NCBI RefSeq assembly: GCF_033958435.1
Contig: NC_134144.1
Location: 8,922,010 to 8,986,009 of the forward strand
Length of the DNA: 64,000 bases
Direction: 5' to 3'
Source of the DNA: Carettochelys insculpta
Lineage: Eukaryota; Chordata; Testudines; Carettochelyidae
Part shown: piece by piece, positions 46,626 to 58,525 of the stretch
Layout of the letters: each line of letters opens with the position of its first letter
Numbering within the stretch: position 1 is the first letter of the stretch
Translations under genes and position numbers: made by a program
Notes under the pieces: generated by a model
What the model was told of the DNA's origin: nothing
Database searches by the model: none
Seen by the model: only the letters and a program-made list of their open reading frames with translations

Positions 46626-47710
46626 GTAATCTCTTTTATGCCGGGGCTGATTGCCTGGCTGAGGAGTGGAGACAGGAGAAATACAGCTGGCCTTGCTGAG
46701 GAGGCAGGCATGGGGGACTGATGTCTGGAGAAGAGGAAGTGGCCTTCAATCCCAAAGTCTCAGTAAAGCTGCCCATGGCCAAAGCATCATAAAAGCAGCC
46801 AGACGCAAAGCAGCGGTCTGACCCGAGGCATGCTGCCAGGGCACTTCGCACAGGCAGAAGCAGAAGAAGTGCCTTTGGACAAGAAGCTTGCACAGCATTC
46901 TGTGCACTCGGGGAAACCCACAGGCGGCCATGGGTGAAAGGCATGGGAGCTGCCAGCGATGCCTTCATGAAGTCCATCAACAATCATCTGGGGGAGGATC
47001 AGCTCCCCTTCCACATCTGGGCAAGGTGAGTACCGAAAAGCCTCACCCTCACCCATGTTGTTCTGTCAGCAGTCTGTTGGAAGGGCACCCCCACAGCGAA
47101 GTTCCTCTGAATGCCCATCCAACAGACTGCTGGAGAGCAAAGAACATTTGGATAGCTTCTTCCAATGAAAGTCACACCACTTGTGAGCAATAGCCTGGCA
47201 CTGAGTGCTTGTCGGTGGCAGCCAGAAACACTATATGAAACAGACGGAGCGAATGAAGTGCCAATTCCGTACTCAGCCTCATGCTCGCTCCTGTGCTGAA
47301 ATATGGCTGGGACCAGGACACAGAACCAGCCTTAGCTCACTCTCCTACCCTTCATTACGGCGCATGCTTATTTTAAATCCCAAACTGGAGATGCACTGGA
47401 AGAGAAAACAAAGGATGAGGCTGAAGGACCTGAACAAGGGAGCAGAGAAGCTAGTTACTATAATGGGAAGGGAGAAACACTTTCTGGTGCCCCAGAATGT
47501 GAGAACTTGGGGCTATTCACCAATTCTGTCTTGTCTGTTGTTACTCATCTAGCATCAATTGAAATCCAGCCACTATAAGAGACAATAATTCTGCCTGAAA
47601 TTGTATAAAGACAAAAACTGAGTAAACCTCATTTGCGTGGCCTTCTGAGTCAGATTCTTAACTTTTACCCCTGGTATTGGTGTCTGTACGAGAGCCTGAG
47701 CCCAAGACAT
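46626..47710. other. Unassigned sequence between minisatellites
   Basis: 46740-47190 is GC-richer with several overlapping frames. An inverted pair, CAGCAGTCTGTTGGAAGGGC (about 47067) and CCAACAGACTGCTGGAGAG (about 47119), suggests a decayed transposon, but I cannot assign it. Confidence 0.35.
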
Positions 47711-47790
47711 CTTAGGGTACATCTATACTTACTGGGAGATCGACCCAGTGTGGGCCATTGTTCTGGGGTTGGATATCACATGCCTAGTGG
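47711..47790. mobile_element. Decayed MITE end (family E-like)
   Basis: CTTAGGGTACATCTATACTTACTGGGAGATCGAC resembles the GTCTACACTTAC...GATCGAC termini of family E. Only one end is visible. The run-on into the G-rich block hides the rest. Confidence 0.45.
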
Positions 47791-47869
47791 GGACAGTAAT
47801 TTGATGGGGGGGGGCACTCCAGCAAGGGCCATACTCGCCTACAATATTAATGGAGGAGGTGTGGGGTCT

Positions 47870-48240
47870 GGGATGGAAATTGGGAGCAGAAGAGAACTTG
47901 AGGTAAGGGACTGGAGTGCAGGAGCAGGTGTGGGATCTGGGTGCGAGTTTGGGTGAAGGAGGGGGTTGTGACCTGGGACTGGGGAGGAGGAGGGGTTGCA
48001 GGGTCTGGGAGGGGGTTGTGACCTGGAGGAGCAGTACAGGAGGGAGCGCAGGGTCTGGGGTTGTGAGGGGGGCAGGAGTGCAGAAGGGGTGCAGGGATTT
48101 GGGTTGTGACTGGGAGTAGGGGATTGGGCTGCAGGGTCTGGGAGGAGCTATGGGAGCAGGCTGGGGGTGCAGATGGTTTGGGTTACATGGGCTAGGGGTG
48201 CAGACAGGAGCCAAAGGGTTGGGGGAGGGACGGGCTGGGG
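47870..48240. repeat. G-rich minisatellite-like block 2
   Basis: Repeats of GGGTCTGGGAGGGGGTTGTG and GGGTGCAG-type units, with GGGG tracts on the plus strand. It leads straight into the GC-rich hAT-like 3' part. The 161-codon Pro-rich minus-strand frame (47729-48214) is an artefact. Confidence 0.75.
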
Positions 48241-48656
48241 TGCCAGAAGTAGGCTCTGGCCAGGAAACACTTACTTGGGTGGCTCCCAGCCAGCAGCCCA
48301 GCTGGTTCCTCAGCCAAGGTCCCAGCCTTCCATATCCCTGGGTTGGTTGCAGGGGGCTATGTGTGGCTGCCTCCGAATGCTACGACCCTGAGAGGGGAGC
48401 AGTACTTGGCATGCTACCTGTCCTGCAAACAGGCAGCTCCCATAGGCCAGAAACTGACCAACCGGAGCTGCAAAATTTTGCTGGGGGCGGAGGCAGTGCG
48501 AGAACCTCTTCCCTCCTACCCTGGGACTGGCAGCTGCTCTGAGTGCGGAGTGGGGCTGGGAGTGTCAGGGAGCCTGATGGAGGCTCCCGGGGACAGGATC
48601 TGGGGCCTGGCTGGCTGAATCTGGCCCAAGGGCTGTACTTGGCCCGTCCTGGCTCT
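48241..48656 (+). mobile_element. GC-rich hAT-like element, 3' part
   Basis: It has the order known from abundant turtle GC-rich repeats: ...CACTTACTTGGGTGGCTCCC, an inner palindrome GCAGCTCCCATAGGCCAG / ACCAACCGGAGCTGC, GGCCTGGCTGGCTGAATC, and the end CCCAAGGGCTGTACTTGGCC. That end is the complement of a GGCCAAGTACAGCCC-type hAT terminus. The G-rich block 2 is probably its interior. A matching left end (CAGGGGTGGCCAACC) occurs at 44620. Confidence 0.6.
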
Positions 48657-48867
48657 AGTGTCTAAATCTAAACCACTGCTGGGCCACCAAAAACAAGTGC
48701 AAATAAAGGTTCCAACTGGTATTAATAGCCTGTCTGCCCCTCACAAGGCCGCACCACAGTTGTGTATCCTGTATGTTAAGCAGAAGCCCAGGACTCCTCC
48801 ATCACAGAAGCCCAACTCCTGAGCAATCCCTCCACAGCTAAGCTCCCTTGGTCTACACACGCAACTA

Positions 48868-49045
48868 GGCTGTGTCTAGAATGAAGAGATCCACCGGCAA
48901 AAGATACACAACGTATTTGCGTATCTCCCGCCGACAGTTCTGCTGGGAGAGGCCTTCCCGACATCTGGTCCATCCACATGGGGGCCAAACGTCGGGAAAA
49001 CCCCCTCTGCTGATACCTCCCTTCTTCCTCCCGGAACGAGGATGA
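48868..49045. mobile_element. Decayed MITE, one end
   Basis: Starts AGGCTGTGTCTAGAATG and carries GATCCACCGGCAAAAGA and CCGCCGACAG. This is the GGCTGTGTCTAGAC terminus type with no clear right end. Confidence 0.45.
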
Positions 49046-51824
49046 CCGGGCTGTAGGCATAACGTTCCTGGAGTGTCAGACTGCCCTCAATCTGGAGCAC
49101 ATCCTTAGCCATTCACCCCTGCTGTATGGACTCAGGCGCTTCCCCTTGTCTTCCATGTGATAGGCGCTAAGCCCCAACATAGTGATCCACTCTGGATGAC
49201 ACCCGAGTGGGGTTGATGGGAACATATATAGAAACTTATGTCAATTGGATTTCCAAAGGCAGGCGTAAATAATAAGCCCTAATGAGCTGTACTATATTAT
49301 CCTGATAATACTGAAATATTATCCTGATTTTGGCGGCATATGCTTTAATGCACTGCTTGTACCCAGACAATAAAACCCCACCAATCTGTTTTAATGTTGA
49401 AATAAATGCTGCGTAAATTCTAAGTTTCTGCCCACACAATTTGCTGGCTGTTATTAAACCAAAAAAGAAGAAAATGTGTGCTTTCGTTTTTCTCCAGACA
49501 GCCTTTTCTGTCTTTGTGGCCTACCATTTTAAATGTAAGTGCATAAGAGCTCCCTGCAATAATAATGATAGTTATATAAATGCAAAACACCATTAGGGAT
49601 TCTTTAACCCCAAACCACTTCACAAACCATACACAGACACAGCACCAGTACATTTAGCTACCAGGAGGACTGGCGCGTTGCCACGTCACGCCAGTGGAGG
49701 AGCTAGATCTGTAAAGAATTTGCATCATTTGGAACTGGTTCCATGTTTCTAAAACGTGCAAAGATAAAGGTTTCTTTGGCCCTGTGGGTTTGCATGAGAG
49801 ACACATCAGTAGTGACTATGAGTGTGCTGGCAGGGCGGGAGCCAAACAGCTAACCCAGCTAACACTAGTTAACCAGAAGCGGGAATTTTAGTGGCTAATT
49901 TTTAAACAATAAAATGTTTTGTACCAACAGTGGCAAAACTCTATGAAACAACTACCACTAGCAAGCGGCTCTGAAGTGACAGTTGTAATTAACTTTCTTC
50001 CAGTGTACCTGACAGTTCCCAGAGGTACCAGTTAAAAATGAATTTTATTGCCTCTTGTTTCCAAACGTGACTCTGGGCAGCGTGGGTGAAGATTCCTCTT
50101 AAGTCAGCTCAGTTTTGTCTGTCTGACACAGCATGAGTACATCACACAATGCATTGCTCCACCCCTTTGAATTGCTGTGGCAGTGCAGCTCTGCCTGTGT
50201 GCAGCTTGCGGGGGCGGGGGGGAGGAGGCGCAGCACCATAGTCCAGGTAAGCGCTGAGGACTGAATGTCCTAGGCCCCGCCCCTTCTGCCATTAGCTCCG
50301 CCCTTTCTGGAACTCAGAGCCAGCCACCTCCCCACCCTGGCCAGGGGGCTCTCAGTAGTTCTGCCTTTCACCTTGTAAGACAAACCTTTACTGAGCCAAG
50401 CCAGGCTTTTCTCTCTGTTTGCTAGGAACCTGCTCTGAATACCACTGAAATCAAGAGGTGACTAACCACTGACGACTCTAGGCTTTGGATCTGGTGCTAA
50501 TGACACACATTGTGGACCTGACTCTTTGCTACGGATGAGCTGTGGTCAATGTAAAACCAAGAGATGGAGCTGGAGGGTGGCTTTAAGCTACCCTGTGTTT
50601 CCTCTACCCCAAAGGGCCCCTCTAGCCTCTGGAAATTGCTTGGGCCCAAAGACACACTAGCCATGCTCCAAGGCCAGGGGCAGAGAAGGTGACCGCTGAC
50701 CAAGCTGCTACAGTGGCTGTCTGCATTACATGGGATGACTCCTCGAAGGGTCAGAGCTGCTGCCTTCTGGCTGCTTTGATCTGCTGAAGCAGCATACAGC
50801 AGCTGCGGCAGGGCTAAGAATCAGTCCCCATAGTGACCAACAATGGAGCTCTTCTCCCGTCAGTGCACAGGTGTATCTCCCATTGGCTGCCACTGGAGCT
50901 ATTATCATTTGTCAAAAGGAAAAGGAAAACACACCCTCAGAAACAATGTTATCTCAATCTCTACCAGCCATGTGCAGATTTTTTTCACCCATGTGCAGAA
51001 TAATTTCTTTGATGTGCACCGTGGCATGTGCCAGCAAGAACAAAACCCAGCCATTGGCGCTCTGCGAATCAGCTGGTTGGCACTTGACTCTCTCCTGAGC
51101 AGCTGTCCAAGTGCTCAGCTTACAGGGCAAACTGCTCAGAAATAAAATTCCAAACAGGAACTCAACCAACAGCACAGATAATCTTGTCCTGAACTTCTCC
51201 ACCGGGTAGAAAGGACTCAGGCAGAAATGGGCTCTAGAATGAAGGAAACCACAGTGCCTTAGGGATCACATAGCAAAGAGAATCTCTGCAGGTTAACTTC
51301 TGACCACTGCTTGGTGAAAAATCACACGCACCAACTATGTCTAACTTATAGACCAGCTATGTCTAACACGAGCCATATGGCTTTTTACCAAAATCCCAGA
51401 GTGCGGAGAATTTATGTGCCTCCTACCCTAACTGCGCCACTGCAGTGGTGACTTCTTCACAAACAGCTGCTCCTTCCCTGCCCATCTCCACTTAGAACAA
51501 AACAAATGTCAATCTAACCCGGGCTGTGACTCAGCAGAGCAGATGAGAGAGCTCACATTGTGAGACTGTACTGGTGAGAGGAATACCAAGCGTGAATCAC
51601 AGCTATGAGCTCAGGCACTGTGGGATAAATACTGAGCTGATAAATATGTTAGACTCCATCATGCGCCTTCACCACCTACTGAGCCTCACCCTACCAATAA
51701 TGTAAGGGAGTTGGTGTCACGCCTTCTTTTGGCAATCGTGTGTGTGGGTTACATTCCGGCAGGGGATTTAAGCGACAAGTGTAGTCTCCCTGGCATACTG
51801 GTACAAGGAGCATTAGTGGAGCCC
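49046..51824. other. No gene; GC-box patch at 50.2 kb
   Basis: Mostly unique DNA. 50200-50345 has GGGGGCGGGGG, GGCCCCGCCCC and TCCGCCCTTT, but CpGs are few and the string resembles a common turtle GC-rich repeat. I do not call it a promoter. Confidence 0.4.
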
Positions 51825-51936
51825 AAAGCCTGAGCTACACACAAGATTTGCACCACTGTAACTACTTTGGTGGGGGGGGTGTGATTTTTACCCAACTAGC
51901 TATATCACTACAACCCTTAGTGTAAGCAGTTATACT
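51825..51936. mobile_element. MITE fragment, GAGCTACACACAAG type
   Basis: AAAGCCTGAGCTACACACAAG, ATTTGCACCACTGTAACTAC and ACAACCCTTAGTGTAAGCAG follow the order of a MITE built on CAGTTATAC/GTATAAC and GTAGACAC ends. The family C element begins two bases later and may have interrupted it. Confidence 0.5.
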
Positions 51937-51937
51937 A

Positions 51938-52220
51938 CAGGTTGAACCTCTCTAGTTTGGCACCCTCAGGACCTGACCAGCACCGTGTGAGAGAACCTGC
52001 CGGACCACAAGAGGTCAACATTATCTAGCAGCCTTACCAACCCTTCCACTGCTTACTGGGCTCTTAGAAGACATTAAGGAGTAAATTACAGGTAAACAAC
52101 AGTACGGAACCCTGAGAGCCAGGCTGGTGGCTGTAAGCAAAACTTTATGGGACTGTGGGAAACCCAGCCACACCCATGATGTTGCTGGACGAGAGTGCTG
52201 GACTAGAGAAGTTCGATCTG
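51938..52220 (+). mobile_element. Tigger-like MITE, family C copy 5
   Basis: CAGGTTGAACCTCTCTAGTT at the start, preceded by TA. It carries CTCAGGACCTGACCAGCACC and CTTTATGGGACTGTGGGAAAC inside, and a decayed GGACTAGAGAAGTTCGATC at the end. Confidence 0.85.
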
Positions 52221-52464
52221 CAGTAGAAAAGTGTCTCCGTGGACAGGCTATCCCAGTAAGTGGCCTTGACGTGATTCGCCAGGGTCACCAATTCCCACAG
52301 TTCCCATTGTCTGGAACCAGTGAACCCTGGCCAGTGGAAACTGTGAACAGCCACACCTCTGGATAAACAGGTAAATAAAATATTTCTGGCAGCCTGCCAG
52401 GGGCTAACCCTGGCAAACAGCACCCCAGCTGTGGGCTGCTTATTGCCCACCCTGGGCAATATTC
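52221..52464. other. No recognised feature
   Basis: Short interval between a MITE and a SINE, with a 104-codon minus-strand open frame that spans the MITE and is not supported. Confidence 0.4.
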
Positions 52465-52672
52465 ATCTTCATAGAGCTAGAAAGGGCCTCGAAAGATCAT
52501 CAAGTCCAATCCCCTGCACTCACAGCAGCACCAATTACCATCCCTGACAGTTTTATTTTAATTATTTTTTTTAAATCTAACCTGACCCAGAATCTTAGCA
52601 GGCCCCCTCAAGGATTGAGCTCATAATCCTGGCTTTATAAGGCCAATGCTCTAACCACTGAGCTCTCTCTCC
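52465..52672 (-). mobile_element. tRNA-derived SINE with CR1 tail, copy 1
   Basis: On the minus strand it starts with a tRNA-like head: box A GAGCTCAGTGGTTAG (52665-52651) and box B GGATTATGAGCTCAATCC (52629-52612). The middle is A/T-rich. The tail GGGATTGGACTTGATGATC, then GAGGCCCTTTCTAGCTC, is the CR1 3' end. This is the layout of turtle Pol III (Cry-type) SINEs that are mobilised by CR1. Not a functional tRNA: the tail replaces the acceptor stem. Confidence 0.9.
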
Positions 52673-53557
52673 CTGGATCGTAGCCCTCTTTTACGGGCAG
52701 GACTACATCCATGCATGGGGGGCAGGCAGGGACAGCTGGACCACTTTTGCTATGCCGGTACATTTAATGTGATCTAACCTCTGTGTGGGCACGTGCCCTA
52801 ATTGACTTTGGTCCTGTAGCTTGTAGCTCTTCGGCAAATTAGGATTAGAGGTGGTGGACTGAGCTTGCTTTTCAAGACAATAATATCACGCTTTACACCC
52901 AGCCTCCCTGCAAGGCCACAGGTCTGTAAGGGGTGGCACCACGAACTCACAGTCTGCCATCCAGGCCTTGAATATATGAGCAAACTAGAAATATTTTTCT
53001 CCCCCTGTTCGCAGCTGGTCTGAACAACTGCCTACTTACTGGGCCGGGAAACAACAAACTGCAGACAGCCTGGCAATTCTGCCTTTCCTTTCAAACTTAG
53101 TCAACACCCAAATAAGATCCATCTATCCTAACAGCGCCAAGAACCAAGGTGCCTGCAGCACTTTCATATAATAGACACAATACTGTAGTCCTTCAGCAGG
53201 TTTTGAACTGGTGCTTTTAAAACTCCTCTCAATCACATGAAGTCTCTCAGATTTATTAGGTAGAGCAATAAAAAGAAAATTGGCTATTTCTTTTCCAAGT
53301 GCTTCCTAACCTAGTTAGCCTAATGCTGCTGCTTATAATGATTAATTTGCAGAGCACGCTGTTTTAATTATTTCCTTTGTCTTTCTTCCACCAGTGGCTC
53401 AGTCACAGAGTGATATCTTCAGCTTCTGAACTCCTTCGTAGGGAAGACTGCAATCAGCCGTGAAATCGAGGCCCAAGCTTGAGAAGGAGCCAGCCTGTTC
53501 ACCATGGGGAAGCATAAGCTTTGGGTAACTGCGTAATAATACTTGCCAAATAATATC
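52673..53557. other. No recognised feature
   Basis: Unique-looking DNA. 52690-52800 may be a decayed MITE half (GCCGGTACATTTAATGTGATC...GGGCACGTGCCC). Confidence 0.4.
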
Positions 53558-54024
53558 TGCAACAACGAAACTACATATCTTCAACACAAATGTGAAGAGT
53601 GTGCTCTCGTCTGGATGCAAGACCTGGTGTACTAAAAAGGCTTCAAATCACAAGCTACAGACACTCATAAACAGAAGCCTGAGGTACATCCTTCACATCA
53701 AATGGCAAAGCTTGAGCACAAATGAGGAGCTCTGGAACAGAGCAGGACAAGAACCACTTGACGTTCAAATCAACAGATGAAAGTGGGGATGGCTAGGCCA
53801 CACTCTCAGAAAACCATCATCTGGCATAGACTGTCAAGCTCTCACATGGAACTGGCAAGGAAAATGCAAAAGAGGAAGACCTCTGACAACGTGGAGAAGA
53901 TCTACTGAGACTGAAGGACAACAGCTGGGGTACTTCTGGAGTCAACTAGAAGTTTTGTCCCAAGACAGAGCAAAGTGGAGGAGACTTGTAGATGACCTAT
54001 GGTCCAGCTGGAGCACAAGGGTTT
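53558..54024 (+). pseudogene. Non-LTR retrotransposon RT C-terminal region
   Basis: One reading frame runs about 155 codons with a single in-frame TGA (53778-53780). It reads FNTNVKSVLSSGCKTW, KLQTLINRSLRYILHIKW, NEELWNRAGQEPLDVQI, then after the stop KWGWLGHTLRKPSSG, ALTWNWQGKCKRGRPLTTW and SQDRAKWRRLVDDLW, ending in a natural-looking stop. This is the region after the RT active site in a class of non-LTR elements (tail with 'WIGHTLRK...GKRKRGRPKNTWRR'). The stop probably arose from CGA. The clade is not fixed from this part alone. The RT catalytic core is not present. Confidence 0.85.
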
Positions 54025-56758
54025 GAGTCAAGTAAGTCATAACAACACTTAGCTTTTATATTCAGCATTTTCAATCCACACTTCTGAAGGAAGCTCACAA
54101 AATAAAGGGCATTGTTCCCTCTGTTTTCAAGGTGAGGAACCTGAATTATAGAGAGGTTAAACATGGGTGGTGGATCTAATAGGCCAGGAGAATCTAAGCT
54201 TCCCCTAAGCCACCTTCTGGCCCCACCCACACTGGCACCCTTTCCGTGAAGTTGGCAGCAGCTCAGCTCCAGCCAGAGAACAGCGGACAACCGAGTCCTG
54301 AGGCCAGCTGGCGCCCTGTGAGCGTTCAGCCAGGGCTTCCGTGGCCCTGTGAGGAGGGGAGTGCCCAGCCTTCTGGCAGGCACGTGGGGTTCCACTAAGA
54401 CTGTGAGTTTAGCTCCCATGCTGGTTAAGTGACTTGTCCTGCATAACAAAGCAATCAGCAGCAGACTTGGGAGGAGAAGCTAGAGTTCCTGCCACCCACT
54501 TCCGCTGGACAAGGCTGTCTTTCAATTGCCACGTTTATTAATAATTTACACTACGGTAGCATCCAGATCCCCAAATGAGATCAGACCCCATTCTGCTAGG
54601 CACCGTACAGACACATGCTAACAGATGCTTCGTTGTCCAAAGAGTTTAAAATAGAAGAAGCTTCTTCCTAGCAGGAATGCCAAAATCAACTGGGCTTTGC
54701 ATGGACCATCATCTATAGGACAGGAGCCTAAAAATATTAGGGTATAGAAATGGATACAACATACAGACAGGTTGACCAGAGAACTGGTTGGAAAATATTC
54801 AATATTGGTTTCATAATTGCTGTTTAATATTGGTTTTATTTTTTCCAGTGGTCTGGGGTTTGGGTTTGGTTTATAATGGGTTCACCTAGTGACAGCACAA
54901 GGAAAAGGCATCAGGGTTTGGTCTGAACCAACACACCAATGAGTTATGTCAAGCAGATATTTCTATAAATCACACATGGCTATTTGAGCTTCTCTGATAT
55001 TAGGGGCTGCACAGTCTTCCTGACTAAAGCATCTAAAACTGTTCCCAACCATCAATGCTCTGCTTAGACCCTCTAAATCTCTTCTTGTAATACACACCTT
55101 TGTGATGTAGAACTGCCATAAACAGGGATGTGAGAGATAGTGATTTTACCTGTACTTTGTATTTAATCTGTTATAATTTACTATATAAATTTGCTGTATA
55201 CTGAAAAAAAAAATCATTCTACTTGAAGGAATATATTTCCTCTTCATCTCTTTGGACAACCATCACGTTCCATCAATTTCCTGTGAAGCCATCAAAGTGC
55301 TGTCCTTTTACTCCATTCGCTAATACCTGCAGCCATTTCTCTACCAATCTATTTTTTAATTAAAAGATATATTTTGACTCTCAATTCCATTCAGAAAAAA
55401 TCAAATTTAGACAGCTACACTAAGCTACAGAGAATGAAAGTTCTACGCACTCTAATTTCTCTGTATACTTGCTTGTAAGATCTGCTGAATATTGATGTAT
55501 CTCAGCATGTTCTATATGGAAATAAGAAGACAGAATTTCAAAAGAGCCACTCACCAATTTTTGTGTGAATTGTTTTGTTTTGTGATTAACCAATCACAGT
55601 TCTCTAACCGCAGAAGAGTCTGTGGAAACAAGGGGCTCACGCATAAGTACAACAGAGAGACAGTATTTTCTGTCAAAAAATTTACAGATCTCTTATACAG
55701 CCATGAATGCGGACAGACCAAAGATTCAGAGGGACAATAAGATGTGGTTAAAAAAAAAGTTAAGTTATTCTGCATGAAAGAGGGCAGATGGCAACCACAC
55801 AATAGCCATCAACTCTATTTAAACAGCTAAGACTCTCCACCACTGCTTGGGATGTGTGTTAAATTAAACACATGCCCTTTTTGCAAAGAACCTTCTACCC
55901 TTCTGAGGAAGGCGCAAAGCCATGTCTCCTCCTTCCACTTTACCATTCATAATTTGTCTATTCTGCCTGACAAACCACAACTAACAAAAGCTCTCACATC
56001 TGCCTTCCATGGGTTAAACTAAAGAATGGATCCATTTTGATGACTCTCCAAGCATACGGCTGAGAACTGCACAACTAAGAGAAGCGGCTCATGAGAGGCA
56101 AAATGGCATGGGGTTAGACACGAGATGCCCGACTCGATAAACCCGATGTTTTGTCGAGATATTTCTGAGACACAAAGGAATCAGCTGCCGTGGTGACGAC
56201 AAGGCTACACAAATGACCATTCCCACTTCAGAGATGCAGCCTCTTTCCCCAGAGTTCCTGCGCAAAGGGAGAAGGAACCAAGCCAGAGAGGGGAATTCAG
56301 TGCTGTTTCTGCTGTTAGATGAATAAAGATCCTGACTAAAGATCCTGATGTCACTGAGAAATCAGAAGGTGGGGACAGACGGGTGAGCTGAGGAACTGGA
56401 GAGGACAGAAGGCGCAAGACAGCCTGCCCCAGCAACTTTTCATTCTTACACCACGCTAGCCTGTAGGCCCTCCCACGGGGACATGCAGCAAGACTGTGGG
56501 TCTGAATATGCCAAGGACCACTTCGATCCCCATGGTGTAACCCTCCTGAGGCAAAACTCCACAGACCATGTGCACCACTGTCTCACTGCTGCCGTACAGC
56601 ATTGTTAGTAGGACTGACATCAGCCCCAACCTGACAGGTACAGCAATTCAGGCGTTTCTAGCCACTAACCATTTTTGCTAGTCCTGCACATGTGATTTAC
56701 ATTCCACGCTCCTTAATCTTTATATACCCATTTTCCTAGGAGCTTTGTAGACAACATA
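54025..56758. other. No recognised feature
   Basis: Unique-looking AT-rich DNA. The 150-codon minus-strand frame at 53997-54449 starts in GC-richer sequence and shows no domain. Confidence 0.45.
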
Positions 56759-57093
56759 CAGTAAACTCTTTCATATCCAGCATTTTATCATCCAGAACTC
56801 TCAAATAACCGGCATTTTAACCATAAGTAAATTTTAGTTACATTTTCCATGCATACAGCATAGTGAAAGTAAATACAAATAAATACAGCAAATACAGTGT
56901 AAGTTTACAGAGTACAATACTACTGCAGATGGTCAATAAAGTACTCTGCATACATTTCTGTTTGTTTCTTAATATCTAATCTAGTTTTGAGTTACTGCTT
57001 TGCATTGCTAGGTCTACCTCTCTATAATCCAAAATATTTAAATATCCAGCAACCTCCTGGTCCTGGGGCTGCTCGACACGAAAGACTTTCCTG
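56759..57093 (+). mobile_element. Tigger-like MITE, family B copy 4
   Basis: CAGTAAACTCTTTCATATCC after TA at the start, and CGAAAGACTTTCCTG followed by TA at the end. The frame at 56987-57181 encodes LGLPLYNPKYLNIQQPPGP, nearly the same peptide as at 1164-1445, because both are the same transposon. Confidence 0.85.
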
Positions 57094-57416
57094 TACCTGG
57101 GAAATGAAAGCAGTTGGTCTTCTAATCTCATACACAAACAGGGTGGAAAATCTGAAAAGGCCTGCTGAGGTACTGAGTTAACACACACAGTTTTCCTTCA
57201 CAAGATGTGGGGAATTTATTGTGTGATTTCTTATTTCTTTTAAAGAAGAAAAGAACTTTAAAATAAAATAAAAACAAAAACAAAAACAAAGAAAAAAGGA
57301 AGACCACAAAGGCTGCTTTGTTGACTGAGCATTTTCCTGTGGGCAACACAAAAGAGATATTTTCAGACAACAGTAGTCAGGCTGAAGGGATGCTAACAAA
57401 CAACTATGTCCTCCCA

Positions 57417-57590
57417 TACATTCTCTGCACCAAAGCACTTACAAAACAGAGGATGGGGCAAGGAAATATTTATCTCCTTTAGAAAGACCCACATCTCACT
57501 GACATCTTGAAATGTGAACAAAAAAATAAAAAAGGAAGCTTGTTGCTTATCAAAAATAAACTTCATCTGTGGGCCAGCTTGGAAATTAAT
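57417..57590 (-). repeat. Inverted duplication, left arm
   Basis: Reverse complement of 58526-58697. The core arms (57417-57573 and 58540-58697) are about 93% identical by eye, with about 11 substitutions and one 2-bp gap. It stops abruptly at its left end, inside what in the other arm is a SINE tail. Confidence 0.92.
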
Positions 57591-58525
57591 TAAAGCAGTG
57601 GCACAGATGTAAGGAGGCTAAGCCCAAGAAGGAGGTCATTGCTGGCCCCATCCACAACCTGCTATAACCAATGGGTGTTTCCATCAAATTTTATCAGGCC
57701 CAACAGAACCCTTTTCATGCCTTTTAAATCAATTTTATTTTGGGAATAACATTTTACAGTACTGACAAATAGTCTCTTGCAATGATGGAAACGGGAACAT
57801 AACACCTGGGTGCTTGTGCAGTTGAAAAAAGACAATCTTTGATTTTAAACAGAGTAAAGTTGCAGGATGAATGACAAAAAGTGCATTCAACTTATTAAAT
57901 CACTGTTATTATGAATATCATTTCAACTTTGTGATTTACAAAATATGGATTTAAAATAGACCTGCAAACACATACCATGGAGATTTATATATACCCACAC
58001 ATTGGGCCAAAGTTATCAGGGACTGTTGAAGACAACTGAGTTACCCAGCAATGAATTTTCCCCATGATTTTTATCCTGATAACATCTTTTTAAACAGTAA
58101 TTTCAATTCCAGCGTTGTTCTCTTCTTTATCAGGATCAAGAGTTTGTTTTTTATAAGGCCCCTGGCTGTTTTAATACCTCAGAAAGGCATTTGGTAAGGC
58201 AATCATGAGCTTTGTTACAAGCTCATAAATAGCTACTGGAGGGATAAAGAGTCCCAAGAAATGTAAAAATAAATGCTAATAAAATACACAGGAAGCAAAT
58301 ACTTGGCCCCAGACGTAACTGTTGGAGGGTGGATATATTCCAAGCTCTCTCTTTTTTCCATGGATTTTGTTGGAGTTTGGATAATACTGTGGAGGAAAAT
58401 CCCTGCAAACATTCTGGCAAAGGGAAAAGAACAAGTTTCAGTGTGCCACAATGATGTATCTAAGTTTGCCCTTTTGTGAAAAATATAAGGAAACAAAGCT
58501 GTATTTTATTTGACTGTTCAAGGGA
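57591..58525. other. Spacer of the inverted duplication
   Basis: About 935 bp of AT-rich unique-looking DNA with no terminal structure or open frame to suggest a transposon body. Confidence 0.5.

Noticed and set aside
46105..48240. CRISPR-like regular repeats
   Set aside because: The repeats are G-rich, irregular and without unique spacers. The genome is vertebrate.
50200..50345. Promoter or CpG island suggested by several GC boxes
   Set aside because: There are few CpGs, the block is short, and the repeated CCCCGCCCCTTCTG string resembles a common turtle GC-rich repeat.
52612..52672. tRNA gene suggested by boxes A and B on the minus strand
   Set aside because: The head is diverged, lacks a closing acceptor stem and is fused to a CR1 tail, so it is a SINE. 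The same applies at 59178-59237.
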